Shown here: one piece after another, positions 40,798-50,396 of the stretch
Layout of the letters: each line of letters opens with the position of its first letter
How positions within the stretch are numbered: the first letter of the stretch is position 1
NCBI RefSeq assembly: GCF_021028955.1
Contig: NZ_JAIWPE010000058.1
Span: 44,283 to 108,282 of the forward strand
Direction: 5' to 3'
DNA length: 64,000 nt
Source of the DNA: Salipaludibacillus sp. CUR1
GTDB taxonomy: Bacteria; Bacillota; Bacilli; Bacillales; Salisediminibacteriaceae
The notes under the pieces: model-generated
What the model was told of the DNA's origin: nothing
What the model saw: the letters and a program-made list of their open reading frames with translations, nothing else
Databases searched by the model: none
Made by a program: the position numbers and the translations under genes

Positions 40798-41895
40798 ATG
40801 GAAGGTCAACCGTTAATTTTCTCAGCATCCATCGGGAACGGACATAACCAGGCAGCTAAAGCTCTGCAAGAAGAGTTATTGATTAAGGGTTTGAATGCTG
40901 AAGTGGTTGACACTTTTCATGCCATTCATCCTTATCTTCATCATTTTGTATTGCATAGTTATTTAAGGTTACTCAAAATAAGCCCCGGCGTGTGGAGGAA
41001 AATGTATTTTTATGCGGAAGACTACCCTCTTTTTCTGCTGCTGGACCAATTTGGGTCCTTGTTTGTTGACCAGCTTTACGCCATGGTCCAAGAAAGGGCC
41101 TGTCCGTTTATGATTTCAACGCATCCATTTGTGACAGCTTTCTTATCAAAATTAAAACAAAAAAAACAAATTAAAGCCCCTTTATATACAGTGATTACAG
41201 ACTTTGTCCTGCATCCTGCTTACCTTAGACAGGAAATCGACGGTTATTTTACAGCTTCTCATAAAGTTGATGAATTTGCAGCGATGCATCAAGTCTCTCC
41301 GGACAGTTTTTTTTCAACAGGTATTCCTATCTTAAAGAATCACTGTCTGCAGACTCCTAAAGCTGCTGCACGAGAACAATTAAGGCTTGACAAAAATATT
41401 AAAACCCTTCTAATTGCAGGGGGAGGGATGGGCTTAACGAATTACGTAAACATATTAAAAGCATTGGAAACTCTGCCTGAACCTGTCCAGATTCTATGTA
41501 TGGTGGGCCATAATCAGGGAGTAAAACAGCGTATTATAAATCAGAAAAGTAAGCATAAAGTAAAGGTCATTGGGTTTACAGACCAATTTCTATTATATCT
41601 GAGAGCAAGCGACGGTTTAATTTCCAAGGCAGGAGGCGTTACAATGGCTGAAGCTCTTGCCTGTGAAATTCCTATTGTTATATTCAGCACGGTTCCGGGA
41701 CATGAAGAACATAATTCAGATTATTTAACATCTGCAGGAGCAGCCATACGAACAACGCGATATAAAGAATTACCTCAAATGATTGAAAAAGTATTGTACG
41801 AAGCAAGTATGTACGAAACTTTAAAATCCGGGGCTCGACTCCTGAAAAAGCCGGAAGCCACGTCTCATATCATACAGGAAATTCTGGCCCGTTAA
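40798..41895 (+). CDS. MGDG-synthase/UgtP-like glycosyltransferase
   Basis: 365 residues. It begins with FSASIGNGHNQAAKALQEEL, the acceptor-binding G-x-GHN/H motif of diacylglycerol glycosyltransferases (PF06925), and ends with a GT-B donor domain (AGGGMGLTN, then SKAGGVTMAEALACEIPIV and GHEEHNSDYL). It should transfer a sugar from UDP-sugar to diacylglycerol, giving membrane glycolipid. The ATG at 40798 has AAGGAGG upstream; an earlier in-frame ATG at 40774 precedes that site. Placed close to plsC and the lipid kinase. Confidence 0.87.
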   Translation: MEGQPLIFSASIGNGHNQAAKALQEELLIKGLNAEVVDTFHAIHPYLHHFVLHSYLRLLKISPGVWRKMYFYAEDYPLFLLLDQFGSLFVDQLYAMVQERACPFMISTHPFVTAFLSKLKQKKQIKAPLYTVITDFVLHPAYLRQEIDGYFTASHKVDEFAAMHQVSPDSFFSTGIPILKNHCLQTPKAAAREQLRLDKNIKTLLIAGGGMGLTNYVNILKALETLPEPVQILCMVGHNQGVKQRIINQKSKHKVKVIGFTDQFLLYLRASDGLISKAGGVTMAEALACEIPIVIFSTVPGHEEHNSDYLTSAGAAIRTTRYKELPQMIEKVLYEASMYETLKSGARLLKKPEATSHIIQEILAR

Positions 41896-41913
41896 ACGGA
41901 GGTGGCGCCTTCA

Positions 41914-41982
41914 ATGCAGTGGCAGGGGCTTGTCATTGGGCCTTTACGGCCATTCAAGGCTAAAAAAAAGGGGGGCGGATAA
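41914..41982 (+). CDS. possible 22-residue basic peptide
   Basis: GGAGGTGG lies about nine bases before an ATG opening MQWQGLVIGPLRPFKAKKKG... and stopping at 41982. It begins 18 bp after the glycosyltransferase stop. The ribosome site is excellent but the frame is too short to be sure. Confidence 0.3.
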   Translation: MQWQGLVIGPLRPFKAKKKGGG

Positions 41983-42030
41983 TCCAAAGGCCGGGTAAGT
42001 GTATAAGTTTGATTAGTCTGCTCAGATCCC

Positions 42031-42058
42031 TTTACAGACTTGTGAAAGACTGTAGAAT
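42031..42058 (+). promoter_or_regulatory. sigma-A promoter of GNAT gene
   Basis: TTTACA at 42031-42036, 16-bp spacer, TAGAAT at 42053-42058, about 40 bases before the start codon. Confidence 0.55.
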
Positions 42059-42098
42059 AAACATAGGTCACAACTGGTTTTTAGAAAGGGGTTATAAC

Positions 42099-42647
42099 AT
42101 GCAGATAAGAAAAGCATCAGTGGATGATGCCAAGGAGATGGCACGAGTAAATGTGGACTGCTGGAAATCAGCTTATAAACATGTTCTTCCCTCTCACATA
42201 ATAAACAAGCTTAATTACAGCGACAGAGAAGAACGGTGGAAAAAAAACCTTCCTGACTCTACAAGCGGAGGGACAATGACGTTTGTCGCTGAAGATTCAA
42301 ACGGTGAAATTATCGGATTTGCTCTTGGGGGAACAATGAGGGATCCAAGGTTAAGGATAAAATATACTGGTGAGCTCTATGCTCTTTATGTATCCCCTGA
42401 ATTCCAGGGACGGGGAATAGGGAGAAAACTCTTTGACAGTGTCATTCACCATCTTTCTTCACTGCGGCATTCATCGGTCGCACTTTGGGTTTTCGAAGAC
42501 CTTCAATCCTGTAAGTTTTTTACTCATCTGGGAGGCGAGCAGATTTACCATAAAAAAACAACAGTGGGTGGAAAAACACTAAATGAACTGGCTTTCGGCT
42601 GGCAGGGTTTGGACGAGCGGACAGAGAAGGATAACAGATTGAATTAA
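42099..42647 (+). CDS. GNAT-family N-acetyltransferase
   Basis: 182 residues from the ATG at 42099, which is downstream of the promoter and of AAAGGGG. Motif A is LYALYVSPEFQGRGIGRKLFDSV (about 90-112) with Q-G-R-G-I-G for acetyl-CoA; the end has the NELAFGWQ strand. The N-terminus (IRKASVDDAKEMARVNVDCWKSAYKHVLP) is typical of the PaiA/phosphinothricin-type subgroup. Acceptor unknown. A perfect hairpin terminator follows. Confidence 0.87.
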   Translation: MQIRKASVDDAKEMARVNVDCWKSAYKHVLPSHIINKLNYSDREERWKKNLPDSTSGGTMTFVAEDSNGEIIGFALGGTMRDPRLRIKYTGELYALYVSPEFQGRGIGRKLFDSVIHHLSSLRHSSVALWVFEDLQSCKFFTHLGGEQIYHKKTTVGGKTLNELAFGWQGLDERTEKDNRLN

Positions 42648-42657
42648 GTGCAAAAGC

Positions 42658-42685
42658 AGGCAGTGGTTTAAAAACCACTGCTTTT
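42658..42685 (+). terminator. terminator after GNAT gene
   Basis: GCAGTGGTTT pairs with AAACCACTGC around a two-base loop, followed by TTTTA. Confidence 0.8.
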
Positions 42686-42892
42686 ATTACGAATTGAATT
42701 TTCATTTTAGTCTTTTTCAGCCGTTAAGATGCTGTATTTGACCTGTACACTGCATTAATCTGCAAATGGGGGCGCTTTCACGAAGTTTCTCCTCTTTATT
42801 CTCGTTACTTCATCTTACACCCTTGAACTCGTGTGAGAGAATGTTACCATTAGTAACTGTATTACAAAGCCACACACAGGAGTTTGATATAT

Positions 42893-43735
42893 ATGTTAAC
42901 TAATTTAAGGATTGCATTCATAGGTGCGGGCAACATGGCAGAAGCAATTATTTCTGGAGTAATAAATACTGCTACACTTGAACCGCAGCAAATTATAGTA
43001 ACAAACCGGAGTAATGAGCAGCGTCTATTAGACCTTCACAATAAGTACGGCGTCCAAGGGATGGTTCAGGATCGTCTCCCTATTGAGTCAGTAGACATTA
43101 TCGTTTTGGCAATGAAACCTAAAGATGCAGAGAAGTGTCTCCTGTCACTTAAAAACCGGTTAAGGCCTGATCAGATGGTTATGAGCGTTATGGCCGGCAT
43201 ATCTGCGCAATTTATGGAACGCCATCTGCAGCCAGGACAGCAAGTGATCCGTATCATGCCTAATACGTCCAGTATGATACAGGAATCTGCAACAGCCATT
43301 GCACCTGGCGAAAATGTAACAATGAAAAACGTTAAAACAGCTAAAAACCTTCTGAAAGCTATTGGAAAAGTATATGTAATAGAAGAAGATGAGATGGATT
43401 TGTTTACAGGGATCGCTGGAAGCGGACCCGCGTACTTCTATTATTTAATGGAAAATATAGAAAAAGTTGCTGTAGAAAATGGAATGGATGCTGTAAAGGC
43501 AAGGGAAATTGGAGCCCAGACTTTGCTGGGCGCAGCAAAAATGATCTTAAGCAGAGATGAAAGTCCAGCACAGTTAAGAGAAAATATTACGTCTAAAAAC
43601 GGTACGACAGCTTGCGGACTTGAAGCCCTGTCCTTTCATGGAGCAGGAGAAGCAATACAAGCAGCGGTTAAAGAGGCTATGCACAGATCTGAAGAAATGA
43701 GTCATGAGTTTGAGAACAAAACAGTTAGTTCTTAA
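42893..43735 (+). CDS. proC: pyrroline-5-carboxylate reductase
   Basis: 280 residues. Rossmann motif IAFIGAGNMAEAIISG at the start, the VLAMKPKD block, then RIMPNTSSMIQESATAI, and the C-terminal dimer domain FTGIAGSGPAYFYYLMENIE and ITSKNGTTACGLEAL. It reduces pyrroline-5-carboxylate to proline with NAD(P)H; proline is also a compatible solute in salt-stressed bacilli. ATG at 42893 with AGGAG ten bases upstream; a TTG at 42884 is too close to that site. It stands alone and is followed by a terminator. Confidence 0.94.
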   Translation: MLTNLRIAFIGAGNMAEAIISGVINTATLEPQQIIVTNRSNEQRLLDLHNKYGVQGMVQDRLPIESVDIIVLAMKPKDAEKCLLSLKNRLRPDQMVMSVMAGISAQFMERHLQPGQQVIRIMPNTSSMIQESATAIAPGENVTMKNVKTAKNLLKAIGKVYVIEEDEMDLFTGIAGSGPAYFYYLMENIEKVAVENGMDAVKAREIGAQTLLGAAKMILSRDESPAQLRENITSKNGTTACGLEALSFHGAGEAIQAAVKEAMHRSEEMSHEFENKTVSS

Positions 43736-43769
43736 AAGTAAGGAACTTTAAAAAGGATATACTTGAGAT

Positions 43770-43816
43770 AAAGCAGCTTGAGGCTTGATTTAGCCGGAAA
43801 GCTGCTTTATTTTTGA
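43770..43816 (+). terminator. terminator after proC
   Basis: AAGCAGCTT (43771-43779) pairs with AAGCTGCTT (43799-43807), followed by TATTTTT. Confidence 0.75.
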
Positions 43817-43893
43817 AACTTTTAGGGTGTAATGCCGTATAAATAAGGCAGCAGACCAAACCTTAATAACAGGGGCGCACCAGAAAGGAGTAA

Positions 43894-44799
43894 ATGATGA
43901 CCTTAATAATTAATAACTTAAAGAAAACTTTTGACAAACACAAAGCAGTGGACGGCATCAGCCTAACTATAAATGAGGGTGAGATGTTTGGAATGCTCGG
44001 GGCGAACGGTGCAGGTAAAACGACGTCTTTCAGGATGATTCTCGGGCTCCTTGACCCGACAGAAGGGGACGTCAGGTGGAAAGGAGAGCGGATCACATAT
44101 AAACGAACAAAGCTCGTCGGTTATTTACCTGAAGAAAGAGGGCTTTTCCCTAAATTGACTGTAAAAGACCAGCTCGTTTATTTAACGAAATTAAAAGGGA
44201 TGAACAAACAGTCAATTATTAAAGAAATGCGGTTATGGCTTGACCGTTTTGGAGTACCGGAATATGAAAACAAAGTCATCGAGGAGCTCTCAAAAGGGAA
44301 TCAGCAGAAAATTCAATTCATAGCTGCAGTTTTACATAAGCCTGAGCTGCTCATACTTGACGAACCTTTCAGCGGATTGGATCCGGTGAACGCAGATATG
44401 CTGAAAAATGCGGTGAAAGACCTTCAGGAAAGAGGTACAACGATTGTTTTCTCGAGTCATCAGATGAGCAATGTAGAGGAATTATGCGAAGATCTGATTA
44501 TGTTAAAAAAAGGAAAAGCAGTACTTCAGGGAAACCTTAGAACAATTAAACGGTCTTATGACATGAAGAATATAAGTATTAAAGCTGATTATGACTTAGC
44601 CTTCCTGGAAGACGTCAAAGGGGTCTTAAAAATAGAACAAAAAAAAGACGGCGCTGATGTAAAAGTAGAAAATGAAAAAGCCGCGGAAACTATTTTCAGC
44701 TGCTTGGCTTCTAAAGGGTTTGTAAGAAAATTTGAACTGGAAGAGCCATCGCTGCACGACATTTTTATTGACAAAGCAGGGGGAGCGGCACATGAATAA
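43894..44799 (+). CDS. ABC exporter ATP-binding protein (NatA/YhaQ-like)
   Basis: 301 residues. Walker A GANGAGKTT (about 37-45), signature LSKGNQQKIQFIAA, Walker B LLILDEPFSGLDP, H-loop FSSHQMSNVEEL. The SKGNQQK signature variant and the C-terminal domain ending EPSLHDIFIDKAG fit the NatA/YhaQ subgroup linked to Na+ or drug export. The permease start lies inside its 3' end. AAAGGAG before the ATG. Confidence 0.9.
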   Translation: MMTLIINNLKKTFDKHKAVDGISLTINEGEMFGMLGANGAGKTTSFRMILGLLDPTEGDVRWKGERITYKRTKLVGYLPEERGLFPKLTVKDQLVYLTKLKGMNKQSIIKEMRLWLDRFGVPEYENKVIEELSKGNQQKIQFIAAVLHKPELLILDEPFSGLDPVNADMLKNAVKDLQERGTTIVFSSHQMSNVEELCEDLIMLKKGKAVLQGNLRTIKRSYDMKNISIKADYDLAFLEDVKGVLKIEQKKDGADVKVENEKAAETIFSCLASKGFVRKFELEEPSLHDIFIDKAGGAAHE

Positions 44800-46045
44800 T
44801 TTCTGGACGACATTTACACATACGGCGGGAAGGCGGCTGAAATCAAAAACTTTTATAATAACAACCTCTATTATGGCGCTGTTTATCATTTCTCTCATAA
44901 ATTTAAATACTATTCTGGAGGCCTTTTCAGGAGATGGAGCAGAAGATGAGCCAGCTGTTGCAGTGGTGGATCAGACTTCAGAGGAAGGGCAGTTCGCCGA
45001 AATGCTGAAAACGCTTGCTGCTGAAGGCAGTTTCGAATACATTCATTACAGCGGAGATGTTGAGCAAGCCCTTAGTGACGCAGAAAACGATGACTTTACT
45101 TATGTTCTTGAATTAACCGGTACTCTGGATGCTCTTCAGGCAGAATTTTACGGAGAAGGGACTGATTTCAGAACCGGGCAGGAAGTACAGCAGGACGTCC
45201 AGCGTACTAAAGAAACGTTAGCTACGTCTGCACTTGACTTAAATGAACAAGAACTGGCGTTAATATTTAATCCCGTCTCCTTCAATGAGAAGCCATTAAG
45301 CGGAACTGGGGAAGTTCAGACTGCAGAAACTCATATGCAGACTTACTGGATGGTATATGGCCTTGTGTTTGTGATTTATTTAATAGTGGTTACTTTAGGG
45401 ACAATGATAGCGACTGAAGTAGCGACAGAAAAATCGTCCAGAGTGATGGAACTGATTGTTTCAAGCGTGAACCCAGTCACTCAAATGCTGGGTAAAATAA
45501 TGGGAATTGGTTTAGCTGGTTTAGTAAACTTATCAGTTTTAGTGTTAGCGGCCTTTGCTGGTTCTTATCTAAGCGGCGAAGATTTTTTTACAAACATTTT
45601 CACTGAGGTGATTGACTATTCGTTAATAATTTATGCTTTGCTGTTTATAATCCTTGGTTATTTTGTTTACGGAGGAGTGGCGGCGATGCTGGGAGCTCTC
45701 GTCAGCCGGGCGGAAGAAGTGAATCAGGCTATACAGCCGCTTATTTTTCTAGCAATGATTGCTTTTTTTGTGTCCCTCTACGGTTTAAATGCTCCGGATG
45801 CCATTTTTATCAGAGTTCTGTCTTATGTTCCTTTTTTCACACCACAGCTTTTGTTTCTCAGAATCGGTATGGGCACAGTGCCTGTCTGGGAAATAGCCGT
45901 TATCTCAGCTTTATTAATAATTAGTGCTGTTTTGATAAATATAATTGCCGCCCGTATATATAAAGGCGGTGTTCTGATGTATGGAAAATTTTCATTTAAA
46001 AAAGGAATAAAACAGGCATTAAAGCTGTCTAAAAAAGAAAGCTGA
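44792..46045 (+). CDS. ABC exporter permease (NatB/YhaP-like, ABC-2 family)
   Basis: 417 residues. One N-terminal membrane helix, a large extracytoplasmic domain (about 45-180), then five or six helices with MIATEVATEKSSRVMELIVSSVNPVTQMLGKI, the family motif of YhaP/NatB. Start ATG at 44792, eight bases inside the ATPase gene, with GGGGGAG upstream. With its partner it probably extrudes Na+ or a toxic compound; this is by family only. Confidence 0.88.
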   Translation: MNNFWTTFTHTAGRRLKSKTFIITTSIMALFIISLINLNTILEAFSGDGAEDEPAVAVVDQTSEEGQFAEMLKTLAAEGSFEYIHYSGDVEQALSDAENDDFTYVLELTGTLDALQAEFYGEGTDFRTGQEVQQDVQRTKETLATSALDLNEQELALIFNPVSFNEKPLSGTGEVQTAETHMQTYWMVYGLVFVIYLIVVTLGTMIATEVATEKSSRVMELIVSSVNPVTQMLGKIMGIGLAGLVNLSVLVLAAFAGSYLSGEDFFTNIFTEVIDYSLIIYALLFIILGYFVYGGVAAMLGALVSRAEEVNQAIQPLIFLAMIAFFVSLYGLNAPDAIFIRVLSYVPFFTPQLLFLRIGMGTVPVWEIAVISALLIISAVLINIIAARIYKGGVLMYGKFSFKKGIKQALKLSKKES

Positions 46046-46061
46046 TCGTTACATTTACCGT

Positions 46062-46088
46062 CCCCCCTCTTAAATAGAGGGGGGTTTT
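46062..46088 (+). terminator. terminator after NatAB-like operon
   Basis: CCCCCCTCT (46062-46070), 5-nt loop, AGAGGGGGG (46076-46084), then TTTT. Confidence 0.85.
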
Positions 46089-46444
46089 GAATATTCAGGG
46101 GGAAAAGTTGAATAAATTTTAGTGACCGAGTCCGTTAGTCTTTAAAAATAAACTTTAAATTAAGTAAGCTCCTGCATTGCATTTTTTTCTGAAGTGGACT
46201 TAGTGGTTCTAAAATTATGACGTCAGGTCCTCCCGCTATGAAAGCGGGGAAATAAATGATGAAAATAGTTTATTTTTTAATTTTCAAAAAATTTAATTGC
46301 TTTTACTATAAGTCTATAGTATTTTATTTCATAGAGAGTAGAAATAATATTTTGAAAATTTAGTACATATTTTACAATAATATTCTTTCACTATTAAGTG
46401 AGGAGTACGGTTTCAGTCTGCTAAGCTGTTTTAAGGAGGCGCTG
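46089..46444. other. AT-rich region upstream of peptide ABC operon
   Basis: About 350 bases. A TGACGTCA octamer near 46218 and a small hairpin CCCGCT-ATGAA-AGCGGG (46231-46247) stand before a strongly AT-rich stretch (46260-46400), which probably holds the operon promoter. No small gene seen. Confidence 0.4.
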
Positions 46445-47479
46445 ATGAAAAAACCAGTTTTGGAAATTAACCATTTAAAAACACACTTTTTTACTGACAG
46501 GGGAGAAATCCCGGCAGTCGATGATGTCAGTGTAAAGATTTATGGAGGGGAAGTTCTCGGTATTGTCGGAGAATCAGGTTGCGGGAAAAGTGTTACCTCC
46601 CTCTCTGTTATGGGTCTGGTTCCGGACCCGCCAGGGAAAATAGTAGGAGGAGAAATTCTTTTCAGGCAGCAGGAAGGCGGGCAGGAACACTCAGAAAATC
46701 TGGTGACAATAAAGAAAAAAAGGTTACGGCAAATTAGAGGAAATCAGATTGCAATGATTTTTCAGGAACCTATGACCTCATTGGATCCGTTGTTTACCAT
46801 TGGGTTTCAAATAATGGAAGCCGTAAAAAAACATAAAAAAGTAACGAAAAAACAAGCACGGCAAATAGCTATTGATAAGCTTAAAATGGTGGGTATCCCG
46901 CGAGCTGAAGAAATAGTAGATGAATACCCGCACCAGTTATCAGGAGGCATGAGACAAAGAGTCATGATAGCGATTGCTATGTCCTGTGACCCTGAAGTAC
47001 TAATAGCGGATGAACCGACGACTGCTCTTGATGTCACGATCCAGGCGCAAATTCTGGATCTTATGAAAAAGCTGAATGAAGAAAATGGAACAGCCATAAT
47101 GATGATCACCCATGATTTAGGTGTGGTGGCAGAAATGTGCGACCGGGTAGCAGTTATGTACGCCGGTAAGGTAGTTGAAGAGGGAGACGTCAGAACGATT
47201 TTAAAAGATCCTAAACATCCTTATACACAGGGGTTAATACGATCTCTCCCAAAAATGCATAAAAGAGAGGAACGCCTGTATTCCATTCCCGGGAACGTTC
47301 CTAAACCTGGATCTATAAAAGTCGGATGCCGGTTCGCACCGCGTTGTTCCGAGGCTTTTAACCGGTGCTATGAAGAAAATCCAGAACTGCTGGAATTGAG
47401 AGGTGGACATACTTGCCGATGTTTCCTCTATGAGAAAGAAGGTGACCTTGTTAATGCCGACGCCCTTGCTGGAAGTTAA
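46445..47479 (+). CDS. peptide ABC importer ATPase (OppD/DppD family)
   Basis: 344 residues. Walker A GESGCGKS (about 40-47), signature [13 protein letters not shown], Walker [14 protein letters not shown]-loop [12 protein letters not shown]. The C-terminal oligopeptide-transporter domain with [23 protein letters not shown] and a final Cys may hold an Fe-S-type Cys cluster seen in this family. First gene of a five-gene importer. AAGGAGGCG before the ATG. Confidence 0.93.
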   Translation: MKKPVLEINHLKTHFFTDRGEIPAVDDVSVKIYGGEVLGIVGESGCGKSVTSLSVMGLVPDPPGKIVGGEILFRQQEGGQEHSENLVTIKKKRLRQIRGNQIAMIFQEPMTSLDPLFTIGFQIMEAVKKHKKVTKKQARQIAIDKLKMVGIPRAEEIVDEYPHQLSGGMRQRVMIAIAMSCDPEVLIADEPTTALDVTIQAQILDLMKKLNEENGTAIMMITHDLGVVAEMCDRVAVMYAGKVVEEGDVRTILKDPKHPYTQGLIRSLPKMHKREERLYSIPGNVPKPGSIKVGCRFAPRCSEAFNRCYEENPELLELRGGHTCRCFLYEKEGDLVNADALAGS

Positions 47480-48428
47480 AGGTCTTAAAAAATACTTTCC
47501 GGTTACCGGAGGAATTTTTTCTAGAAAAGTAGGAGAAGTAAAAGCTGTAAACGATGTGTCCTTTGAGGTTTATGAAGGAGAAGTACTTGGAATAGTAGGC
47601 GAATCCGGCTGTGGGAAATCCACTACGGGGAAAGCGCTGCTCCGGTTAATCGAACCAACTGAAGGAGAAGTCATTTTTAATGGGGAAAATATAACTAAAT
47701 TGGATAGAGAAGCGATGAGATTAAAAAGAAGGGACATGCAGATTATTTTCCAGGATCCTTATGCCTCTCTCAATCCCAGGCATAAAGTAGAAAAAATATT
47801 AAGTGAGCCTCTTTTAATTCATGGAATTGGAGATAAAGAAGAGCGAAAGAGAAAAGTCAGAGAAATCCTCGAAATAGTCGGCCTTCCAGGCGAACATGCT
47901 TCCAGGTACCCGCATCAGTTCAGCGGAGGGCAGCGACAGAGGATCGGGATTGCAAGAGCGCTGATTGTAAATCCGAAACTGATTGTGTGTGATGAACCGG
48001 TTTCTGCTCTGGATGTTTCCATACAGTCTCAAATATTAAATTTAATGGAAGATTTACAGGGACAATTCGGACTTACTTATTTATTTATTGCGCATGATTT
48101 AAGTGTAGTTAAACATATAAGTCACCGGATCGGTGTCATGTATTTGGGAAAAATGGCAGAACTGGCACCTAATGAGGAATTATACAGTAACCCGCTTCAT
48201 CCTTATACTAAATCGCTTTTATCTGCTGTCCCTAACCCGGATCCCGACTTAAAGACAGACAGAGTTATTTTAGAGGGGGATGTTCCAAGCCCGTCCAATC
48301 CGCCTTCAGGCTGTGCTTTTCATACTCGATGCCCTGAATGTATGGATATATGCAAAGAAGTAGACCCTGAATTTAAAGAATATTCAGATAACCATTTTGT
48401 GGCTTGCCATTTATTTAACGATAAATAA
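47454..48428 (+). CDS. peptide ABC importer ATPase (OppF/DppF family)
   Basis: 324 residues. Walker [10 protein letters not shown], signature [12 protein letters not shown], Walker [14 protein letters not shown]-loop [11 protein letters not shown], and the C-terminal [22 protein letters not shown]. The ATG at 47454 has AAGGTG nine bases upstream, 26 bases inside the preceding gene. Partner ATPase of the importer. Confidence 0.93.
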   Translation: MPTPLLEVKGLKKYFPVTGGIFSRKVGEVKAVNDVSFEVYEGEVLGIVGESGCGKSTTGKALLRLIEPTEGEVIFNGENITKLDREAMRLKRRDMQIIFQDPYASLNPRHKVEKILSEPLLIHGIGDKEERKRKVREILEIVGLPGEHASRYPHQFSGGQRQRIGIARALIVNPKLIVCDEPVSALDVSIQSQILNLMEDLQGQFGLTYLFIAHDLSVVKHISHRIGVMYLGKMAELAPNEELYSNPLHPYTKSLLSAVPNPDPDLKTDRVILEGDVPSPSNPPSGCAFHTRCPECMDICKEVDPEFKEYSDNHFVACHLFNDK

Positions 48429-48477
48429 CTGGCAAACTGCAAGTTTATTAATTAAAACATTAAAAGGGGGAAAAAAC

Positions 48478-50193
48478 ATGTCGGAAAGAAAAACCTGGTT
48501 ACTGTTTCTTTCATTGGTATTTGTAGTTGTTCTGGCTGCATGTGGCGGCAACAACGAACCTGCTGACGCGGGCACAAATAATAATGAAGCAGAAACAAAT
48601 AACACCTCAGAAAGCAATAATAACGAGGCGAATGAAGCAGCCGGTGAAAACAGCGAGGGGGATTATTCGCTTGCTGAAGATCAGACTCTTATCTTTGCCC
48701 GCGGAGGGGACTCTGTCAGTCTTGATTATGCAAGTGTAACAGACGGGGAATCTTCCAGAGTAACAGAGCAAATTTATGAATCTCTATTAAAGTTTGATGA
48801 AGACTCTTTTGAAATCGGACCAGGTTTGGCGGAAGACTGGGAAGTCTTAGATGATGGACTCCGCTTTGTTTTTCAATTGAGAGAAGGAGTCACATTCCAT
48901 GATGGCACTGATTTTAATGCTGAAGCTGTAAAGATAAACTTTGAGCGGTGGGCAGACCCTGACCATGAGTACCATTTTGCTGATGAAGGATACACTTACA
49001 GCGTTTATGGCACCCAGTTCGGCGGCTTTAAAGGTGATGATGGACATGTTATAGAGGAGATTAATGTTCTTGGTGATCACGAAATTGAGTTTGTGCTAAA
49101 TGAAAGTCTTGGTGCCTTTTTACAAAATATGGGTATGAGCTATTTCTCAATCACTTCACCTGCTGCTTTTGAAGAGTATGGAAGCGCAATTAACGAAAAC
49201 CCGGTAGGCACAGGACCGTTTAAGTTTGTCAGCTGGTCGAAAGATGACAGCATCGTCCTTGAAAAAAATGAAGATTACTGGCTGGAAGGATATCCGAAAC
49301 TGGATGGTGTCATTTTCCAGGTTATCCCTGACAACTCTGCCCGCCTGACGGCATTACGGTCAGGAGAAATTGATATAATGGATGGCTTAAATCCGGATGA
49401 TGTGGAACAAATAGAAGCAGATCCTGAACTTGCAGTTTTTGAGAGGGACACAAACAACATCGGCTATCTTGGATTTAACCTGGATAAAGAGCCATTTGAT
49501 AATCCAGATTTAAGGCGTGCTTTAAACCATGCAATTGATAAAGAAACACTAATTTCGTTACTTTACGCCGGACTTGCAGAACCTGCTACAAATATTATTC
49601 CTCCTTCATACATGGGATACAATGACAGTATTGATCCATATGCTTATGATCCTGATTTAGCCAAGGAGCTGCTTGAGGAAGCGGGCTTTGGGGACGGTTT
49701 GGAATTCGATTTATGGACAATGCCGGTTGCCCGTCCGTATATGCCTGATCCTGAGCGGGCTGCTGAAGTTATGCAGGCAAACCTGGCAGACGTAGGAGTG
49801 ACAGCCAATATCGTATCTATGGAATGGGCCACCTATCTTGAGCGTACGGAACAGGGCGAGCACGACATCTTTATGCTCGGCTGGTCTGGTACAAACGGAG
49901 ACCCGGACTATTTCTTCGGTAACCTCCTGCATTCAGGTGCGATTCCTGGCGGAAACAGAAACTTCTACCGCAGCGACGAGGTTGATTCATTGTTAAATCA
50001 GGCTAAGAACAGTGTAGATGAAGATGAGCGGGCAGAACTGTACAAAGAAGTTCAGGAAATTGTACACGAAGACGCACCAATGATTCCTCTCGTCCATTCA
50101 ATACCGGTTTTAGCCGGCAGCGAACGGGTGAAGAATTATGTCCCTCACTTGTCGACAAGTGAACCTTTAACAAATGTAGAGTTAGCTGAGTAA
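48478..50193 (+). CDS. peptide-binding lipoprotein of the ABC importer (SBP family 5)
   Basis: 571 residues. Signal peptide with lipobox LAAC (Cys22), then an Asn/Glu-rich disordered linker of about 50 residues, then the family 5 binding domain (YESLLKFDED..., LREGVTFHDGTDFNAEAVKINFERW, NPVGTGPFKFVSW, NLDKEPFDNPDLRRALNHAIDKE). The protein is strikingly acidic. It captures peptides outside the membrane. ATG at 48478 with AAAGGGGG upstream. A hairpin after the stop probably keeps this mRNA more abundant than the permeases. Confidence 0.93.
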   Translation: MSERKTWLLFLSLVFVVVLAACGGNNEPADAGTNNNEAETNNTSESNNNEANEAAGENSEGDYSLAEDQTLIFARGGDSVSLDYASVTDGESSRVTEQIYESLLKFDEDSFEIGPGLAEDWEVLDDGLRFVFQLREGVTFHDGTDFNAEAVKINFERWADPDHEYHFADEGYTYSVYGTQFGGFKGDDGHVIEEINVLGDHEIEFVLNESLGAFLQNMGMSYFSITSPAAFEEYGSAINENPVGTGPFKFVSWSKDDSIVLEKNEDYWLEGYPKLDGVIFQVIPDNSARLTALRSGEIDIMDGLNPDDVEQIEADPELAVFERDTNNIGYLGFNLDKEPFDNPDLRRALNHAIDKETLISLLYAGLAEPATNIIPPSYMGYNDSIDPYAYDPDLAKELLEEAGFGDGLEFDLWTMPVARPYMPDPERAAEVMQANLADVGVTANIVSMEWATYLERTEQGEHDIFMLGWSGTNGDPDYFFGNLLHSGAIPGGNRNFYRSDEVDSLLNQAKNSVDEDERAELYKEVQEIVHEDAPMIPLVHSIPVLAGSERVKNYVPHLSTSEPLTNVELAE

Positions 50194-50200
50194 AAAGCAT

Positions 50201-50266
50201 GAGGGCAGCTTGAGAGAGTGAATAGTCGGGTATTCCCGTTAATCTTCTCTGCTGTCCTCTTTTTTT
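50201..50266 (+). terminator. attenuating terminator between binding-protein and permease genes
   Basis: GAGGGCAGC (50201-50209) pairs with GCTGTCCTC (50251-50259, one G-U), with inner pairing (GAGAGA with TCTTCTC, CGGG with CCCG), followed by T7. Partial termination would favour the binding protein. Confidence 0.7.
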
Positions 50267-50396
50267 ATAAAATAGCTTCTTTGCGAAATGAATAAATTTT
50301 TTAATCGGCCTATTCTCTTCTGGATCACTATAAACGCTCGTAACGCAGATAGTTATTTTTAATACATACTGTTAACCGATGCTGGAGGTGAGTTAA

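Noticed and set aside
41896..42098. Extension of the GNAT gene to 42009
   Set aside because: The extended start lies upstream of the predicted promoter; the ATG at 42099 has a ribosome site and fits the family.
46089..46260. Riboswitch upstream of the peptide importer
   Set aside because: Only a small CCCGCT/AGCGGG hairpin is visible; no known riboswitch motif.
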